Source of the DNA: Marine group II euryarchaeote REDSEA-S43_B8
Lineage (GTDB): Archaea > Thermoplasmatota > Poseidoniia > Poseidoniales > Thalassarchaeaceae
Length of the DNA: 5,508 nt
Reading direction: 5' to 3'
NCBI GenBank assembly: GCA_001629235.1
Contig: LUSA01000003.1
Span: 1 to 5,508, forward strand
Shown here: in pieces, positions 4,333 through 5,508 of the stretch
How the letters are laid out: each line of letters starts with the position of its first letter
Numbering within the stretch: position 1 is the first letter of the stretch
Translations under genes and position numbers: made by a program
The notes under the pieces: model-generated
The model's input: only the letters and a program-made list of their open reading frames with translations
What the model was told of the DNA's origin: nothing
The model's database searches: none

Positions 4333-5211
4333 TCACTCCAGTGCCTCTACTGCCGACTTGGTCCAGACTGTCAGCCTTCCTATGTCCCCTCCCGGGGCGA
4401 GATCCTCTGCGCACAGGTCCTTGGCCGTGACGACGTCGACTCCGGGTAGGTTTCGAGCGCCTTTGTCCAGCCCTCCTTTCTGTGCGACTACCAGTAGGAT
4501 GCTCTTCGGAGTGCGATATTTTCGTCCTCGCATTGTGCCCTTACCTGCCCTGATTGTCCTTCCGCTCTTCGAGCGTTCTAGGTCCGAGGAGAGCCCGAGT
4601 CCCTCCATCATGGCTACGAACTTTCTGGTCGAGTACTGGTTAGGGATTGACTCTATGTCGTACTTCTCATCCGACTTCCCCCTGGATTCGACGTAGTCGT
4701 CGATGATGATGGGGAATCTGATCCCCTCTTCGAACCTGTGCCCTCTGGACGAGACTGTGTCGGGGTCGCATGATGCGGCAATTGCTGAGTCGCGGGCTAT
4801 CCTCTTCTCTCTGGAGTTGATCTTCTGTGACCACTCCTTCTCCACCTTTGGCCCGTGAGCTCTCCTTCCACCTCGTGTGTGAGGGTTCTGGGCACCGGTC
4901 TTCTGCCCTGCCTTCCTCATGATTCTGGAGACTCCTCGTCCCTTGCCCCACCATTCCACTGAGTGCTTCATACCGGGCTGTGGTGAACGCTTCCCGCTGT
5001 GCTCTCTGTGACCGTAGGACTGCCTTCTGTTAGCTCTGGATGCCAGAACGGCTGATCGGACCAGGTCTTCTCGAATTTGTGATGTGAATGCATCTGGGAG
5101 TTGGACTGCCTTGCCATCCTTGGCCTCTACAGAATAAGTCTCGGCTAGAAGCCCGGCATCCATTTCCTCTTGGTCTACCGAATTAACTAGATTGTATGCC
5201 TTTGTCTTCAA
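4333..5211 (-). CDS. rpl4: Large-subunit ribosomal protein uL4 (L4, archaeal L4e type), TTG start
   Basis: This 292-residue protein is a complete archaeal uL4. It shows AFTSQIREDLVRSAVLASRA (41-60) with NRRQSYG (61-67), WWGKGRGVSRI (87-97), the loop ending NPHTRGGRRAHGPKVEKEW (109-127), KINSREKRIARDSAIAA (130-146), IRAGKGTMRGRKYRTPKS (220-237) and LAPGGDIGRLTVWTKSAVE (271-289). The central extended loop carrying GGRRAHGP reaches into the peptide exit tunnel in known structures. It is longer than the usual 250-260 residues because of about 20 extra residues near the N-terminus (11-33) and a longer GKRS-GRG stretch. The start is TTG at 5211: no ATG or GTG lies in frame nearby, and GGGAGTG at 5219-5225 is 7 bases away. 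uL4 follows uL3 after 4 bases and precedes rpl23 by 6 bases. Confidence 0.95.
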   Translation of the reverse strand: MKTKAYNLVNSVDQEEMDAGLLAETYSVEAKDGKAVQLPDAFTSQIREDLVRSAVLASRANRRQSYGHREHSGKRSPQPGMKHSVEWWGKGRGVSRIMRKAGQKTGAQNPHTRGGRRAHGPKVEKEWSQKINSREKRIARDSAIAASCDPDTVSSRGHRFEEGIRFPIIIDDYVESRGKSDEKYDIESIPNQYSTRKFVAMMEGLGLSSDLERSKSGRTIRAGKGTMRGRKYRTPKSILLVVAQKGGLDKGARNLPGVDVVTAKDLCAEDLAPGGDIGRLTVWTKSAVEALE

Positions 5212-5215
5212 AATA

Positions 5216-5508
5216 TCACACTCCCTGCTTGCTGGATGTACTGACGTAGGTTACGTCGACCTCGCCTGGGATCTTCCTTGGGCGAGTTGGGTCTCTGAAT
5301 CTGATTAGTCTCTTGGCTGGCCCTGGAAGGCTCCCTTGGATGATCATGTAAGGGTTGGTGACCTCACCGTAGTTTAGGAAGCCGCCTGCAGGGGTTATCT
5401 CGGACTCCTCTGGATTAGAAATTCTCAGGATCTTCTTGTTCAGTTCGGTCCTCTTGTGGTATCCAACCTGCCCTGCCTGCCTGATTGTCTTCCTGACGTA
5501 CCCAGTTC
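5216..5508 (-). CDS. rpl3: Large-subunit ribosomal protein uL3 (L3), 5' part beyond window
   Basis: The minus-strand frame is open from the right edge to a TGA at 5216-5218, giving the last 96 residues of uL3. It reads TGYVRKTIRQAGQVGYHKRT, then ELNKKILRI, ITPAGGFLNYGEVTNPYMII, GSLPGPAKRLIRFRDPTRP and ends VDVTYVSTSSKQGV. QAGQ.G.H.RTE.NK, GGF..YG, GS.PGP.KRL and YVST.SKQG are the C-terminal hallmarks of archaeal/eukaryotic uL3, which binds near the peptidyl-transferase centre and helps organise 23S rRNA folding. The gene is cut only by the window edge and shows no frameshift. The stop is 4 bases before the uL4 TTG, so the uL4 ribosome site lies inside the end of rpl3. uL3 is normally the first ribosomal-protein gene of this operon, so the promoter should lie to the right. 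Confidence 0.96.
   Translation of the reverse strand, partial: TGYVRKTIRQAGQVGYHKRTELNKKILRISNPEESEITPAGGFLNYGEVTNPYMIIQGSLPGPAKRLIRFRDPTRPRKIPGEVDVTYVSTSSKQGV
5219..5225 (-). promoter_or_regulatory. Shine-Dalgarno site GGGAGTG deciding the uL4 TTG start
   Basis: GGGAGTG lies 7 bases before the TTG at 5211, inside the end of rpl3. No alternative start is available in frame nearby, so TTG is accepted. Confidence 0.75.

Larger units (their letters stand above)
1..5508 (-). other. Archaeal S10/spc ribosomal-protein operon segment
   Basis: Thirteen genes run in the same direction with gaps of 0 to 10 bases or a 4-base overlap, in the order uL3, uL4, uL23, uL2, uS19, uL22, uS3, uL29, aIF1, Rnp1, uS17, uL14, uL24. 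This is the standard euryarchaeal order. Most starts have a purine-rich Shine-Dalgarno site that overlaps or abuts the upstream stop, so translation is probably coupled. The operon continues beyond both window ends: uL3 lacks its 5' part on the right and uL24 lacks its 3' part on the left. No promoter or terminator is visible inside, so the promoter is inferred to lie beyond position 5508. Confidence 0.95.

Noticed and set aside
4055..4696. A 213-codon plus-strand open frame opposite uL23 and uL4.
   Set aside because: It spans the junction of two real minus-strand genes and shows no start signal or family motif; its hydrophobic stretches mirror the charged codons of the sense strand.
1..5508. 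CRISPR arrays, tRNA or rRNA genes, insertion sequences, direct repeats, internal promoters or terminators.
   Set aside because: The coding genes leave no gap longer than about 10 bases except at the damaged uL2 start, and no repeats, cloverleaf-like sequences or T-rich terminator tracts were seen.

Overview
The window is a slice of an archaeal ribosomal-protein operon (the S10 cluster running into the spc cluster). Every real gene lies on the minus strand, so transcription runs from right to left. In transcription order the genes are: uL3 (3' part only), uL4, uL23, uL2, uS19, uL22, uS3, uL29, translation factor aIF1/SUI1, RNase P protein Rnp1 (p29), uS17, uL14 and uL24 (5' part only). The SUI1 and rnp1 genes between rpl29 and rps17, and the archaeal/eukaryotic forms of uS17, uS19, uL2, uL3 and uL4, rule out a bacterium. 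The order is the one usual in Euryarchaeota. Long GGAGG-type Shine-Dalgarno sites, two TTG starts and several lineage-type insertions (uL24, uS19, uL4) suggest a Thermoplasmatota-type archaeon. A marine group II/III relative is a reasonable guess but is inference, not proof.

Layout: genes are packed with gaps of 0 to 10 bases or a 4-base overlap, and most Shine-Dalgarno sites overlap or abut the upstream stop codon, which points to one transcript with coupled translation. No internal promoter, terminator, RNA gene, repeat or mobile element was found. There is no gene-free stretch above 300 bases; the two ends that look empty (1-313 and 5216-5508) hold the truncated uL24 and uL3 genes.

Two genes are broken. 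uL22 is split by a frameshift, and its central helix (about 22-24 residues) is missing at the break near 2696-2705. uL2 lacks its first roughly 60 residues and any start signal; its homology begins inside the uL23 stop codon near 4040. Both proteins are essential, so the likeliest explanation is two small deletions made in cloning, sequencing or assembly, or a degenerate copy of the operon. The remaining genes look intact.

Working together, the products build the large subunit (uL2, uL3, uL4, uL14, uL22, uL23, uL24, uL29) and the small subunit (uS3, uS17, uS19), select start codons (aIF1), and mature tRNA 5' ends (Rnp1). I see no new biological system here. The points worth following up are the two broken genes and the lineage-type insertions in uL24, uS19 and uL4.
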